NCBI RefSeq assembly: GCF_013408825.1
Contig: NZ_JACCBZ010000013.1
Span: 26,080-90,079 of the forward strand
Reading direction: 5' to 3'
DNA from: Mucilaginibacter tundrae
GTDB lineage: Bacteria; Bacteroidota; Bacteroidia; Sphingobacteriales; Sphingobacteriaceae
DNA length: 64,000 nt
Shown here: piece after piece, positions 1-8,180 of the stretch
Layout: each line of letters opens with the position of its first letter
Position numbering within the stretch: position 1 is the stretch's first letter
Position numbers and translations under genes: made by a program
Notes under the pieces: generated by a model
Told to the model about the DNA's origin: nothing
The model's input: only the letters and a program-made list of their open reading frames with translations
Database searches by the model: none

Positions 1-335
1 TTCTTCGGCCTTCTGAAATGTTACTGAACAATGTACTGTCTGATTTTCGTTTGCCTTTGGTCGTAAGATATTTGGTTAGTGAAAGCCCGATTTCTATGCG
101 TAATGATATGCCGGTTGTCACTGTTGAAAAAATGTTGGTTGACATATTCTCCGATCCGGAATTTGGGTATCTTATCGGTAGTGAGCGGCGGGCAATATTT
201 AGTAACGCTTATTATAAGTATATAATCAATGAAAATAAACTTTTGCGTTATGCCGCACGTAAAGGTAAGAAAGAGGAAATCCAAAATTATATACAAAAGG
301 GTAACTTTAATAAACAACGACCTAACCTAATTTAA
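1..335 (+). CDS. AbiEi-like antitoxin partner (DUF6577-type), C-terminal part
   Basis: The reading frame is open from the left edge, so the gene starts outside the window; the first in-window ATG (18) is probably internal. The visible end has a TVEKMLVDIFSD stretch and a basic ENKLLRYAARKGKK tail, which I associate with the DUF6577/AbiEi-like proteins encoded just before AbiEii nucleotidyltransferases. The stop lies 5 bp before the AbiEii-like gene, so the two are almost certainly cotranscribed. By analogy the protein is the antitoxin and possibly DNA-binding autoregulator of a type IV toxin-antitoxin/abortive-infection pair; its N-terminal winged helix, if present, is outside the window. Family assignment is by memory of sequence style plus context. 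Confidence 0.6.
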   Translation, partial: LRPSEMLLNNVLSDFRLPLVVRYLVSESPISMRNDMPVVTVEKMLVDIFSDPEFGYLIGSERRAIFSNAYYKYIINENKLLRYAARKGKKEEIQNYIQKGNFNKQRPNLI

Positions 336-340
336 CCAAA

Positions 341-1405
341 ATGATTTCCAAGGAAAGCCTTACACCGGAGTGGCTGGCGGGCGTATCTGCAAAAAACAAT
401 AGAGCCGACAAAATCTTAGTAGAAAAGGTAATTCGTGCATTACTACTTTTAGAAGGTCTTGTTAAATCCGATCTCAAGTTTGTTTTCAAAGGGGGGACGG
501 CGCTTATGCTATTAATGAACAGCACTAAGCGTCTTTCAATTGACATTGATATTATTGTCAGCAAACAGCAAGGCCTTGATCAACACTTTACATCTTTTTT
601 AACTGAACAGGGTTTTACGCGGTTCGAATTACAGGAAAGAAAAACAGCGACCGGTATTGAAAAGGCGCACTATAAATTCTTTTATGTGCCGGTCCATAAA
701 TCTAACTTGAACGAAGATTATGTACTCTTGGATATCCTGTTCGAGGAACCTCATTATGCAAAAGTAATAGACTGGCCTATAGATTCCAGTTTTGTGCAAC
801 AGAATGGCGATCCGATAAAAGTGAAGCTACCTTGCCATGAAGATATTCTGGGCGATAAATTGACCGCCTTTGCACCTAACACCACAGGTATACCATACGA
901 AAAGAGTGGAGATCTGAAGACTATGGAGATCATGAAGCAACTATTTGATATTGGCAGCCTGGTGGATGTAGTAGAAGATATAGGCATTGTCGCTCAGACT
1001 TTTGATATTTTTGCTAAAACAGAGATTGGATATCGCAAATGTGATACTGATGTTAATGGTGTATTGGATGATATCTATGATACTGCTCTCCATATATGCA
1101 GTCGTGGCGTTGAGGGTAAAGGGGATTTTGCGGCCTTAACTCGTGGCATTACACAGATTAAAAGGTTTATCTTTTCTGAGAGTTATCATATTGACCGTGC
1201 TATCGTTGACGCAGCAAAAGCGGCGTATATGGCTACAGTCCTTCAAGAGCAACATACCGAGTTGGTAAGATACCAGGACGCCGCGCAAGTTAAAGATCTC
1301 GTGATAGATCAAACGTTTAATTCAAAGCTGAATAAATTGAAAAGAGGAAACCCGGAAGCTTTTTTTTATTGGTACCAAATTTCTTTGGTTAAGAAAATAA
1401 AGTAA
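341..1405 (+). CDS. AbiEii/AbiGii-family nucleotidyltransferase toxin
   Basis: 354 aa. A nucleotidyltransferase core is visible: FKGGTALMLL (GGT at residues 51-53) followed by RLSIDIDIIV with the metal-binding D68 and D70, then a GDKLTAFAP motif (around residue 170) typical of AbiEii proteins. No signal peptide, so cytoplasmic. AbiEii proteins are the toxins of AbiE systems; related MenT toxins transfer nucleotides to tRNA acceptor stems, but the target of this protein cannot be read from sequence. It lies 5 bp behind its putative antitoxin and close to an integrase and a tRNA gene, fitting a defence or maintenance module on an integrated element. The frame looks intact. Confidence 0.85.
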   Translation: MISKESLTPEWLAGVSAKNNRADKILVEKVIRALLLLEGLVKSDLKFVFKGGTALMLLMNSTKRLSIDIDIIVSKQQGLDQHFTSFLTEQGFTRFELQERKTATGIEKAHYKFFYVPVHKSNLNEDYVLLDILFEEPHYAKVIDWPIDSSFVQQNGDPIKVKLPCHEDILGDKLTAFAPNTTGIPYEKSGDLKTMEIMKQLFDIGSLVDVVEDIGIVAQTFDIFAKTEIGYRKCDTDVNGVLDDIYDTALHICSRGVEGKGDFAALTRGITQIKRFIFSESYHIDRAIVDAAKAAYMATVLQEQHTELVRYQDAAQVKDLVIDQTFNSKLNKLKRGNPEAFFYWYQISLVKKIK

Positions 1406-1449
1406 ACAAACTTTCGGCAGTAAATTCATATTACTGCCCAAAGTTTAAT

Positions 1450-1668
1450 TCAATATTGTTTTACTGAAATGTTTTTGGGGTCTGTAGTCGATTGCAAAAT
1501 ATCAATAGATGCCAGTTTCTTTTTAAGCACTTCCATATCGGAGCTTATTTTATGATCCATCACTTTAGCATAGATCTGCGTGTAGGCGCAAAGGTGTGCC
1601 TGGCAATATAAAATGTAAGTGGGTTTTTAATTCCGCAAATGTCAGCGACTCTTCAAGATAATTATGCT
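1450..1668 (-). pseudogene. Decayed tyrosine recombinase C-terminus
   Basis: On the minus strand this stretch matches the last 75 or so codons of the intact integrase at 2461-3678. It still encodes TQIYAKVMDHKISSDM and, in another frame, FYIARHTFA. Roughly 70 nt between these blocks (the part coding for the MGHTSIKT region) are missing and the junction is out of frame, so the catalytic domain is destroyed. The remnant has its own tail (stop at 1450) that differs from the intact copy, so it comes from a related but separate integrase rather than a recent duplication. Nothing else recognisable is in 1406-1793 apart from the upstream region of the next gene. Confidence 0.8.
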
Positions 1669-1793
1669 ATTTTACACAATAATTTTTACCGGCTCATAAT
1701 ACGGTCTTAATTATACAACTTGCACCTTACAAACAGTAACCAATAATCCATCCGGAAATCCTTTGTTCTTTCAACAATTTAATTTAAAATATT

Positions 1794-2174
1794 ATGAAAT
1801 ACTTACTCATTTTTATTTTTATTCTTACGACTAAGATCTCATTTAGTCAATCTATTATAATCATTACAGGCAACGACGCTTATAAATATATTGGGCAAAA
1901 GGTTGATGTACTTGATAATCTTTATGATGGAAAGATTACCAGTGATTCTACTGCGGTTTTTCACATGGGTGAAAAAACAAGTTCACCCCGTATGACCATA
2001 ATTTATATATCGAAAGACAGGGGAAGAAAATTTCCCATGGATCCGAGAATTGTTGAAAAGCTTCAGCGAATTAAACAACGCTTTTATGGTGCTGTTACAG
2101 GGACTGCGCAAGCGCCTCAAATGATTATTACTGGTCATCCCGGCCCTATGCCACGTCAGCTTGGAAAAATGTGA
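1794..2174 (+). CDS. Small secreted protein, possibly OB-fold-like
   Basis: 126 aa with a clear N-terminal signal sequence (MKYLLIFIFILTTKISFSQ), so exported. The mature part begins ITGNDAYKYIGQKVDV, which resembles the small exported OB-fold-like proteins of Bacteroidota that start with 'ITAxxAxxYIGKxVTV'; the following beta-rich stretch and the later GAVTGTAQAPQMIITG segment fit that fold. I do not recognise a catalytic motif. It sits alone between the decayed integrase and the intact integrase, so it may be cargo of the integrated element. Function unknown; the OB-like assignment is a weak inference. Confidence 0.6.
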   Translation: MKYLLIFIFILTTKISFSQSIIIITGNDAYKYIGQKVDVLDNLYDGKITSDSTAVFHMGEKTSSPRMTIIYISKDRGRKFPMDPRIVEKLQRIKQRFYGAVTGTAQAPQMIITGHPGPMPRQLGKM

Positions 2175-2223
2175 AATAGGGTGAAATGAATTATTAGAAG
2201 GAGCCCGTTGACGCCAGTTATTA

Positions 2224-2264
2224 TTTAATTACATTTAATTACATTTAATTACATTTAATTACAT
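2224..2264. repeat. Tandem 10-bp repeat (ACATTTAATT)n
   Basis: Three exact copies of ACATTTAATT plus partial flanking copies run head to tail. A period of 10 bp is close to one helical turn, so the A/T tracts are in phase and could bend DNA. It lies between the secreted protein gene and the integrase. Confidence 0.85.
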
Positions 2265-2266
2265 CC

Positions 2267-2449
2267 AAGCATATTAAAGAAGATATCAAACATACTTATA
2301 GCTTAAATCATTTAAGAGAAAAAGAAGCTCATTCTACCAACAGCCCAGCAGTATCGGCCACGTTGAAAATCTTGAATGGTATCGCAACCGGACATTTAAG
2401 GTTTAAGTTATTATCAAATTTCAACTACCGAGTTTTGCTCGGTAGTTGA
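2267..2449 (+). other. Anonymous open stretch, possible gene remnant
   Basis: One plus-strand frame stays open for about 60 codons from the tandem repeat to a TGA at 2447-2449 and reads like protein (for example NHLREKEAHSTNSPAVS), but it has no good start codon and its end runs through a perfect hairpin. It may be the broken 3' end of a lost gene on the integrated element. I cannot assign it. Confidence 0.25.
2422..2448. terminator. Hairpin 3' of the integrase
   Basis: Perfect 11-bp stem CAACTACCGAG / CTCGGTAGTTG with a 5-nt loop, 13 bp past the integrase stop codon. There is no strong T-run on either side, so it is either a weak bidirectional terminator or an mRNA-stabilising hairpin. Confidence 0.5.
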
Positions 2450-2460
2450 TTTGCAACAGC

Positions 2461-3678
2461 TTAACCAATTGCTAATTTTTTTCTTAGCAGTTGCATATCG
2501 GAGCTGATTTTATGATCTAAGACTTTTGCATATATCTGGGTAGTTTTTATACTGGTATGTCCCATCATCTTGGCAACACTTTCTATTGGAACACCATTGT
2601 TAAGCGTTACCGTTGTGGCAAAAGTGTGCCGCGCAATATGAAATGTGAGTGGCTTTTTAATTTTGCAAATGTCTGCGATCTCTTTAAGATAAGCATTCAT
2701 TTTTTGGTTGCTCATTACCGGGAGCAGCGTGTCCTTAACAACGCATTGCGGGTGATCCTCGTAGGCGCGAATTACGGATAACGCAACGGGCAAGACTGGT
2801 ATTCTCGAAATGGTATCCGTTTTTTGCCTACGGGTATATATCCATAAATCACCATCAATTCCCTTGACAAGTTCCGAACGTTTTAACTTATGAACATCTA
2901 CATAGGCTAAACCTGTGTAACAGCAGAACACAAACATATCTCTAACCGTATTTAACCGCTCTACACTGAATTTCTTTTTGCATAGCCGATGTAGTTCTTC
3001 GTTGTTTAATACTTCTCTGTGTACAGCCTTCTGTTTAGGCTTATAGTTCAGATAAGGATCAACCGTTAGCCAGCCATTGCCTAAGCATATACGCACGATC
3101 TTGCCAAGGTTCTTAATGTACTTAATAGCTGAGTTATTTCCGCACTTGCGAACGCTTCGGAGGTAGTATTCAAAATCATTCAGGAATGCAAAGTTTATCC
3201 TTGTTACCGGGATATCAGAAATGTTATGATGCAGTTGCATAAAGTCCCGGACATGCATTAAGCAGGTTTCATATCGCTGAAGTGTGCTTTTTTCAAACTC
3301 TTGGCCAACGAGGGATTTCATCTTGTCGTTATGATCTTCAAATACAGATAAAAGTGTGCGTGCTTTTTCTGCTTTACCTGTAAAGCGATTTTTGAGTGTT
3401 TCGGCAGTTACCAACTCGTCTGCGTCAGACATTCTGCGTTGTAAGTCGTAGATCTTAAATTGAATATCATTTAAATAAGTATTCAACGTTTTTGCATCAG
3501 TTTTAGATCCAATGGCCCTGCCGCTTACTGCGTCCCATCCTTCGGGCAGATGTTTTCGTCCTACCGCAAGTTCTGCGCGGTGACCATCCAACGTGATGCG
3601 TAAATAAATAGGCATCTCACCTGATTGATAATTTTTTGGCTTTCTCAGGGAAAAAAGCAAAGAGAGTGTAGTCCTCAT
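2461..3678 (-). CDS. Tyrosine recombinase / integrase (Bacteroidota mobile-element type)
   Basis: 405 aa with the usual order: N-terminal arm-binding region (about 1-90), SAM-like core-binding domain (about 100-205) and C-terminal catalytic domain (about 220-400). Catalytic residues visible are K286, the HxxR box FHIARHTFA (H347, R350), H374 in MGHTSIKTT and nucleophile Y383. The first catalytic Arg of the family is replaced: the box reads YTGLAYVDV with Ala258, as in several Bacteroidota integrases such as the IntDOT group, which also lacks it. The gene stands 254 bp from the 3' end of tRNA-Asp, a classic position for an element that integrates at a tRNA locus. The frame is intact. Confidence 0.92.
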   Translation of the reverse strand: MRTTLSLLFSLRKPKNYQSGEMPIYLRITLDGHRAELAVGRKHLPEGWDAVSGRAIGSKTDAKTLNTYLNDIQFKIYDLQRRMSDADELVTAETLKNRFTGKAEKARTLLSVFEDHNDKMKSLVGQEFEKSTLQRYETCLMHVRDFMQLHHNISDIPVTRINFAFLNDFEYYLRSVRKCGNNSAIKYIKNLGKIVRICLGNGWLTVDPYLNYKPKQKAVHREVLNNEELHRLCKKKFSVERLNTVRDMFVFCCYTGLAYVDVHKLKRSELVKGIDGDLWIYTRRQKTDTISRIPVLPVALSVIRAYEDHPQCVVKDTLLPVMSNQKMNAYLKEIADICKIKKPLTFHIARHTFATTVTLNNGVPIESVAKMMGHTSIKTTQIYAKVLDHKISSDMQLLRKKLAIG

Positions 3679-3779
3679 AACTTTTGATTAATTAAAAGTG
3701 AAACAAATTTGATCAATTAATCATTTGGAATCAAGATGTTCAATGGTTGAACACGCTGTATATCAATTTATTATAGTAC

Positions 3780-3822
3780 AATTCGGGAGTTCAACAGCAG
3801 TCTTGTAAATGACTCCCGAATT
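3780..3822. repeat. 11-bp perfect inverted repeat near integrase start
   Basis: AATTCGGGAGT (3780-3790) and ACTCCCGAATT (3812-3822) are perfect complements separated by 21 bp, between the integrase promoter region and the tRNA-Asp terminator. It could be a recombinase core or accessory site, or a hairpin; the sequence alone does not decide. Confidence 0.6.
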
Positions 3823-3873
3823 ACTCCCTTTTTATATGCGAAAAGATGAATAATTCGGTGTGCCCTTAAAATG

Positions 3874-3909
3874 AAAAACCCCTCAGATGACATCATCTGA
3901 GGGGTTTTT
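3874..3909 (-). terminator. Intrinsic terminator of tRNA-Asp
   Basis: Near-perfect 17-bp stem (CCCCTCAGATGA / TCATCTGAGGGG core flanked by A5/T5) starting 22 nt after the tRNA 3' end. In the minus direction the stem ends in a T-run. Confidence 0.85.
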
Positions 3910-3931
3910 ACTGTTTTTGGTATTGAAAAAG

Positions 3932-4005
3932 CGGAATGGACGGGACTCGAACCCGCGACCCCATGCGTGACAGGCATGTATTCTAACCAGCTGAACTACC
4001 ACTCC
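3932..4005 (-). tRNA. tRNA-Asp (anticodon GTC)
   Basis: Read on the minus strand the acceptor stem is GGAGTGG / CCATTCC with discriminator G, the D arm contains GTTCAGCTGGTTAGAA, the anticodon stem-loop is CATGC-CTGTCAC-GCATG with GTC in the loop, and the T arm is GCGGGTTCGAGTCCCGT. CCA is not encoded. The 3' end points at the integrase 254 bp away, making this locus the likely attachment neighbourhood of the element to its left. Confidence 0.95.
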
Positions 4006-4147
4006 GTTTGGGATGGCAAATATAAGGAGATTTTATATTTACACAAGGGCTTATTTAAAAAAAGTTTTATTAGCGGTATATCACTTTAAAAATGAGGTTT
4101 TTAATTTAATAAAAGGCTATTTCTAATGCTTTTTATGCAGTGATGGG

Positions 4148-4801
4148 ATGAAACCGTTATCGCGCAAAGTTGTTAAACAAATAAAAAACATGAACAACGC
4201 ATCTGACAATATTCCTCAACAATTCGAGGGCGAGCATACCGACGTGATTCATTTTGTTGATTGCGAGAATAAGGAGAAGGCACATGAACTGTTTCAATTG
4301 GCTAAAAGCAGGTTAAAGGATATATCCAATTGGCACACCTTTAGCGGCCCGGGCTCATCTAAGTTTTCTATAACTGATACCAAAGGGAATGAAGACTATA
4401 AGCTGGCCGAAAAGGGAGATCACTTCTATATTAATCTGCCTGCCCCCGGCTCTATTGCCGGCGGTGGACTGGAATGGGTACGCATAGAAAAAATAATTGA
4501 CGTAGAGGACGCTAACGCTGAATCTGAATACATCACTATGACGGTTAGGCCTGTTGCCAATCCGCGTACAAATGAAGGTTCAATAGCTCATTTTTTCAGT
4601 CATGACTCTACCAGCACTTTTATCGTTGAACGTTACCTTAACCACGTAAGCGCAGCAGTGCATGGCCGGAATGAAGTGCCTAACAATACTGATGTTAATA
4701 TTTATGATTCTGTACGTAATACTATAGTAGCATTATCTGCACGAGCAGGCCTGTCAGGTCCACAGTGGAAAAAACTGGTAGTGGGACTGCTTAAAGAGTA
4801 A
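4148..4801 (+). CDS. Conserved hypothetical protein
   Basis: 217 aa, no signal peptide or membrane segment, so cytoplasmic. I recognise no motif. The middle (residues about 60-135) is rich in beta-strand-like stretches with a Gly-rich turn (APGSIAGGGLEWVRIEKI), and the C-terminal third looks helical (NIYDSVRNTIVALSARAG). A second possible start is the ATG at 4190 (MNNASDNIP); neither has a convincing ribosome-binding site. It stands alone between tRNA-Asp and a tiny peptide gene, outside the presumed integrated element. Function unknown. Confidence 0.7.
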   Translation: MKPLSRKVVKQIKNMNNASDNIPQQFEGEHTDVIHFVDCENKEKAHELFQLAKSRLKDISNWHTFSGPGSSKFSITDTKGNEDYKLAEKGDHFYINLPAPGSIAGGGLEWVRIEKIIDVEDANAESEYITMTVRPVANPRTNEGSIAHFFSHDSTSTFIVERYLNHVSAAVHGRNEVPNNTDVNIYDSVRNTIVALSARAGLSGPQWKKLVVGLLKE

Positions 4802-4891
4802 TTAACTATTGTTTGTAATATTTATGTGATGATTAAACAATAGCGGTTTAATACAGTTTATATTTATAGTAATATTACAAAAAACAAAATT

Positions 4892-5008
4892 ATGAAAACA
4901 GTAAAAGTATTAGCCATCGCTATGATAGCTTTGTTTAGCTACCAGGCAGTAAGTGCAAGTGGTTTAAATCATCATCATCACCGTCGTCACTGGCATCACC
5001 GCAGATAG
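4892..5008 (+). CDS. 38-aa secreted histidine-rich peptide
   Basis: Reads MKTVKVLAIAMIALFSYQAV then SASGLNHHHHRRHWHHRR and stop. The first 22 residues form a typical signal peptide (KT, hydrophobic core, AVSA cleavage region), leaving a mature peptide of about 16 residues of which seven are His and four are Arg. Such a tail should bind transition metals (Cu, Ni, Zn) or anionic polymers in the periplasm. The gene is followed directly by two strong hairpins, the first overlapping the stop codon, which supports a real, stable transcript. No homologue is known to me; expression is inferred. Confidence 0.6.
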   Translation: MKTVKVLAIAMIALFSYQAVSASGLNHHHHRRHWHHRR

Positions 5009-5036
5009 TATATAACCTGTAGACAGGTTATATACT
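5007..5036. repeat. Perfect hairpin overlapping the peptide stop codon
   Basis: AGTATATAACCTGT (5007-5020) and ACAGGTTATATACT (5023-5036) are perfect complements, 14 bp with 2 nt between. It begins inside the TAG stop of the His-rich peptide and lacks a T-run, so it may protect the mRNA 3' end rather than terminate. Confidence 0.7.
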
Positions 5037-5039
5037 AAC

Positions 5040-5076
5040 AAAAAAGGCTGTTACAAATTTGTAACAGCCTTTTTTT
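5040..5076. terminator. Bidirectional terminator between peptide gene and infB
   Basis: An 18-bp self-complementary stem (AAGGCTGTTACAAA / TTTGTAACAGCCTT core) has an A6 run on the left and a T6-7 run on the right, so it can end transcripts from both strands. infB stops 20 bp away on the minus strand. Confidence 0.9.
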
Positions 5077-5095
5077 ATTTGCTTTAGGGTGCTAA

Positions 5096-8000
5096 TTACA
5101 GCTTCCTTTTTACTTCTACATTTTCGTAAGCTTCAACAATATCGCCAACTTCAATGTTGTTAAAGTTTTGGATGTTCAAGCCGCACTCGTAGTTCGCGGT
5201 GACTTCTTTAACATCGTCTTTAAAGCGTTTTAACGAAGCCAATTCACCGGTATATATTACAACACCTTCGCGAATGATACGAATTTTGCTGTTACGGGTG
5301 ATTTTACCGTCCAGAACCATACAACCTGCAATAGTACCCACCTTGCTGATCTTGAATGTTTCACGGATTTCAACGTTAGCAACAATCTTCTCTTCAAAGG
5401 TTGGCGCAAGCATACCTTCCATCGCGGCTTTTATCTCATTTATGGCGTCATAAATAATAGAATATAACCTGATGTCTATTTGCTCTGCTTCAGCAAGTTT
5501 ACGCGCACTGCCTGACGGCCTTACCTGGAAACCAATGATGATCGCATCTGATGCAGAAGCAAGCAATACGTCGGATTCTGAGATCTGACCAACTGCTTTC
5601 GATATAATATTTACCTGTATCTGTTCGGTAGATAATTTCAATAATGAATCGGACAGCGCTTCAATTGAACCATCCACATCACCTTTAACAATAATGTTAA
5701 GTTCCTTAAAGTTACCAACCGCTAAACGGCGGCCAATTTCATCAAGTGTAATGTGTTTCTGTGTACGTAAACCTTGTTCGCGTTGTAACTGTAAACGTTT
5801 ATTCGCGATTTCACGAGCTTCAACTTCACTCTCCAGCGCGTTAAATTTATCACCCGCTGTAGGCGCGCCCTGCATACCTAACACCTGTACAGGTGTAGAT
5901 GGTCCTGCAGATTCAACTCTTTGTCCGCGTTCATTAGTTAATGCTTTAACACGCCCGCTATAACATCCGGCTAATATTGGGTCGCCTACCTTTAAGCGGC
6001 CTGCCTGTACCAATATGGTGGTAACAATACCACGGCCTTTATCCAAAGCGGCTTCAATAACGGTACCAATGGCTCTTTTGTTAGGGTTAGCTTTTAGTTC
6101 TAGTAATTCTGCTTCCAGCAATACTTTCTCTAATAGCAAATCAATATTTAAGCCTGTTTTGGCTGATATTTCCTGGGTTTGATATTTACCACCCCATTCC
6201 TCAACCAATATGTTCATGGCAGATAGTTGCTCACGGATCCTGTCCGAATTAGCGCCCGGCCTGTCAATTTTATTGAAAGCGAAGATGATCGGTGCACCTG
6301 CAGCCTGCGCGTGGTTTATGGCCTCGCGGGTTTGCGGCATCACGCTATCATCAGCAGCAATAACTATAATTACAATATCGGTTACCTGGGCACCCCTGGC
6401 ACGCATAGCGGTAAACGCTTCGTGACCCGGTGTATCTAAGAAAGTAATCTTTCCTTTATCATCAGGTAACGTTACCTCATAAGCGCCAATGTGCTGGGTA
6501 ATACCACCTGCCTCGCCGCCTATAACGTTTGTTTTACGTATAAAATCCAGTAATGATGTTTTGCCGTGGTCAACGTGGCCCATAATGGTCACAATTGGCG
6601 CACGTGGTACTAAATCAGCCGGATCATCAGGCTGGTCAAGGCTTCCCTCTTCATCCTGTGGTTTAACAAATTCTATCTGGTAACCAAATTCATCAGCCAC
6701 AATAGCCAGCGTTTCCGCGTCAAGCCTTTGGTTGATGGATACGAACATGCCCAAACTCATACAAGTAGAGATGATCTGTGTTACCGGTACATCCATCATT
6801 GATGCCAGCTCATTGGCTGTAACAAATTCGGTTGCCTTTAATATTTTTGATTGTGATTCCTGCTCTAATGCCAGTTCCTCTGCGGTTGCTGCAACATCAT
6901 CACGTTTTTGACGACGGAATTTAGCGCGCTGTGCAAATTTACCGGATTTACCTGCCCCGCTTAAACGGGCAAGTGTAGCTTTGATCTGGTCTTGTATATC
7001 TTTTTCCGAAGGTTCTTCCTTAGGCCCTGAGTTATGGTGAGGCGTAGTATTCCTGTTACCTCTAAAATCAGGTCGGTTACCACCACCTTGTCCGCCACCG
7101 GCAGTTGGAGGGTTATTTCCCCTGTTCCTGAAATCCGGACGGTTTGGATTAACCGGTCCTGAAGGCGTAAGCGGCGCCTGGTTTTGCTGATTTCCACCAC
7201 CACCACCTTGTTGATGATTTCCACCCTGGCTATCCTTGCGTTTGCGTTTACGTTTTTGGTCGGCGCTATTATTTGATGACGATGCAACCGGGTTACGTTT
7301 TTGCGCATCCGGCAATTGTATCTTACCAATAATGTTCGGTCCGGTAAGGCGTTCCGCTTTGGCGCGTATCACTTCATTTTCCTGCGGCTCTTCAGCAGCA
7401 GGAGCAGGAGTAACGGGTTCGGCCACAGCAACCGGTGCTGCAGGCGGAGTAACCGGAGGTGCAACTACAGGAGCTTCAATTTTTGGAGCCTCTGCTACTT
7501 GAGTCTCAATTTTCGGTATTTCCACAACAGGAACCTCAACTTTCGGCGCTTCCGGAATTACTTCCTTCTTCACTTCGGCAACTGGCTCTGGTTTTATTTC
7601 TTCTTTCTTTGGTTCAGGTTGCGGCGCTGGCGCTTCTTCCTGTTTAACCACAGGTGTTTCTTTTTTCTCGCCAAACTGTGGTTTAGCGTTCAAATCATCA
7701 AGGTTGATGTTGCCAACAACTTTTACACCCGGCAAAGTAGGAGCTTGTTGCTCTTCCGACTTTTTAACTTCGGGTTCCGGTTTTGGTTTTTCGGTTTGCT
7801 GAGGCGTGTAGTTGCCAGCGTTTTTGATCAGAATCTCTTCATTCTCAAAATCGCGTGAACGGCGGGACTCAGCAGGTTTCGCCTGTTCTGGTTCATCCTT
7901 CCTGATCTTCCCGATGTTGATCTGCTTGGCTTCTTCCTTAATGCTTTTATCAAAAGCAAATTCCTTCAACAATGCGTTGTACATGTCGCCATTCAGCTTA

Positions 8001-8119
8001 GCCATAGGTTGTTTTTCAACTTTATAGCCTTTGGTTGCCAAAAAATCAACAATAGTACCTGTACCAATGTTAAGCTCTTTTGCTGCCTTAATTAAATTTA
8101 TGCTTTTGTCTTCTGACAT
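5096..8119 (-). CDS. infB: Translation initiation factor IF-2
   Basis: 1007 aa. GTPase that brings initiator fMet-tRNA to the 30S subunit. An IF2_N helical domain opens the protein (about 1-55), followed by a very long linker (about 60-420) rich in Pro, Glu, Lys and then Gly/Asn/Gln, a second IF2_N module (about 430-485), and the G domain with [12 protein letters not shown] (G1, about residue 515), DTPGHEAF (G3) and NKID (G4); beta-barrel and fMet-tRNA-binding domains follow. Last gene of the rimP-nusA-infB operon, 61 bp after nusA. The low-complexity linker explains long spurious open frames on the other strand. Confidence 0.98.
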   Translation of the reverse strand: MSEDKSINLIKAAKELNIGTGTIVDFLATKGYKVEKQPMAKLNGDMYNALLKEFAFDKSIKEEAKQINIGKIRKDEPEQAKPAESRRSRDFENEEILIKNAGNYTPQQTEKPKPEPEVKKSEEQQAPTLPGVKVVGNINLDDLNAKPQFGEKKETPVVKQEEAPAPQPEPKKEEIKPEPVAEVKKEVIPEAPKVEVPVVEIPKIETQVAEAPKIEAPVVAPPVTPPAAPVAVAEPVTPAPAAEEPQENEVIRAKAERLTGPNIIGKIQLPDAQKRNPVASSSNNSADQKRKRKRKDSQGGNHQQGGGGGNQQNQAPLTPSGPVNPNRPDFRNRGNNPPTAGGGQGGGNRPDFRGNRNTTPHHNSGPKEEPSEKDIQDQIKATLARLSGAGKSGKFAQRAKFRRQKRDDVAATAEELALEQESQSKILKATEFVTANELASMMDVPVTQIISTCMSLGMFVSINQRLDAETLAIVADEFGYQIEFVKPQDEEGSLDQPDDPADLVPRAPIVTIMGHVDHGKTSLLDFIRKTNVIGGEAGGITQHIGAYEVTLPDDKGKITFLDTPGHEAFTAMRARGAQVTDIVIIVIAADDSVMPQTREAINHAQAAGAPIIFAFNKIDRPGANSDRIREQLSAMNILVEEWGGKYQTQEISAKTGLNIDLLLEKVLLEAELLELKANPNKRAIGTVIEAALDKGRGIVTTILVQAGRLKVGDPILAGCYSGRVKALTNERGQRVESAGPSTPVQVLGMQGAPTAGDKFNALESEVEAREIANKRLQLQREQGLRTQKHITLDEIGRRLAVGNFKELNIIVKGDVDGSIEALSDSLLKLSTEQIQVNIISKAVGQISESDVLLASASDAIIIGFQVRPSGSARKLAEAEQIDIRLYSIIYDAINEIKAAMEGMLAPTFEEKIVANVEIRETFKISKVGTIAGCMVLDGKITRNSKIRIIREGVVIYTGELASLKRFKDDVKEVTANYECGLNIQNFNNIEVGDIVEAYENVEVKRKL

Positions 8120-8180
8120 TTATTAATTTTTCTTCCCTTATTTATTTGCAAAAATACGATTTTAATTTGGGTTATTAACC

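Noticed and set aside
3771..3977. 68-codon minus-strand frame over the tRNA-Asp region
   Set aside because: It runs through the tRNA gene and its terminator.
6961..7329. Minus-strand frame of 122 codons overlapping infB
   Set aside because: Alternative frame inside the low-complexity part of infB; no promoter, no recognisable protein.
7236..7858. Plus-strand open frames of 88-185 codons, one of them Phe/Arg-rich
   Set aside because: They are the shadow of the Pro/Glu/Lys-rich linker of infB on the minus strand.
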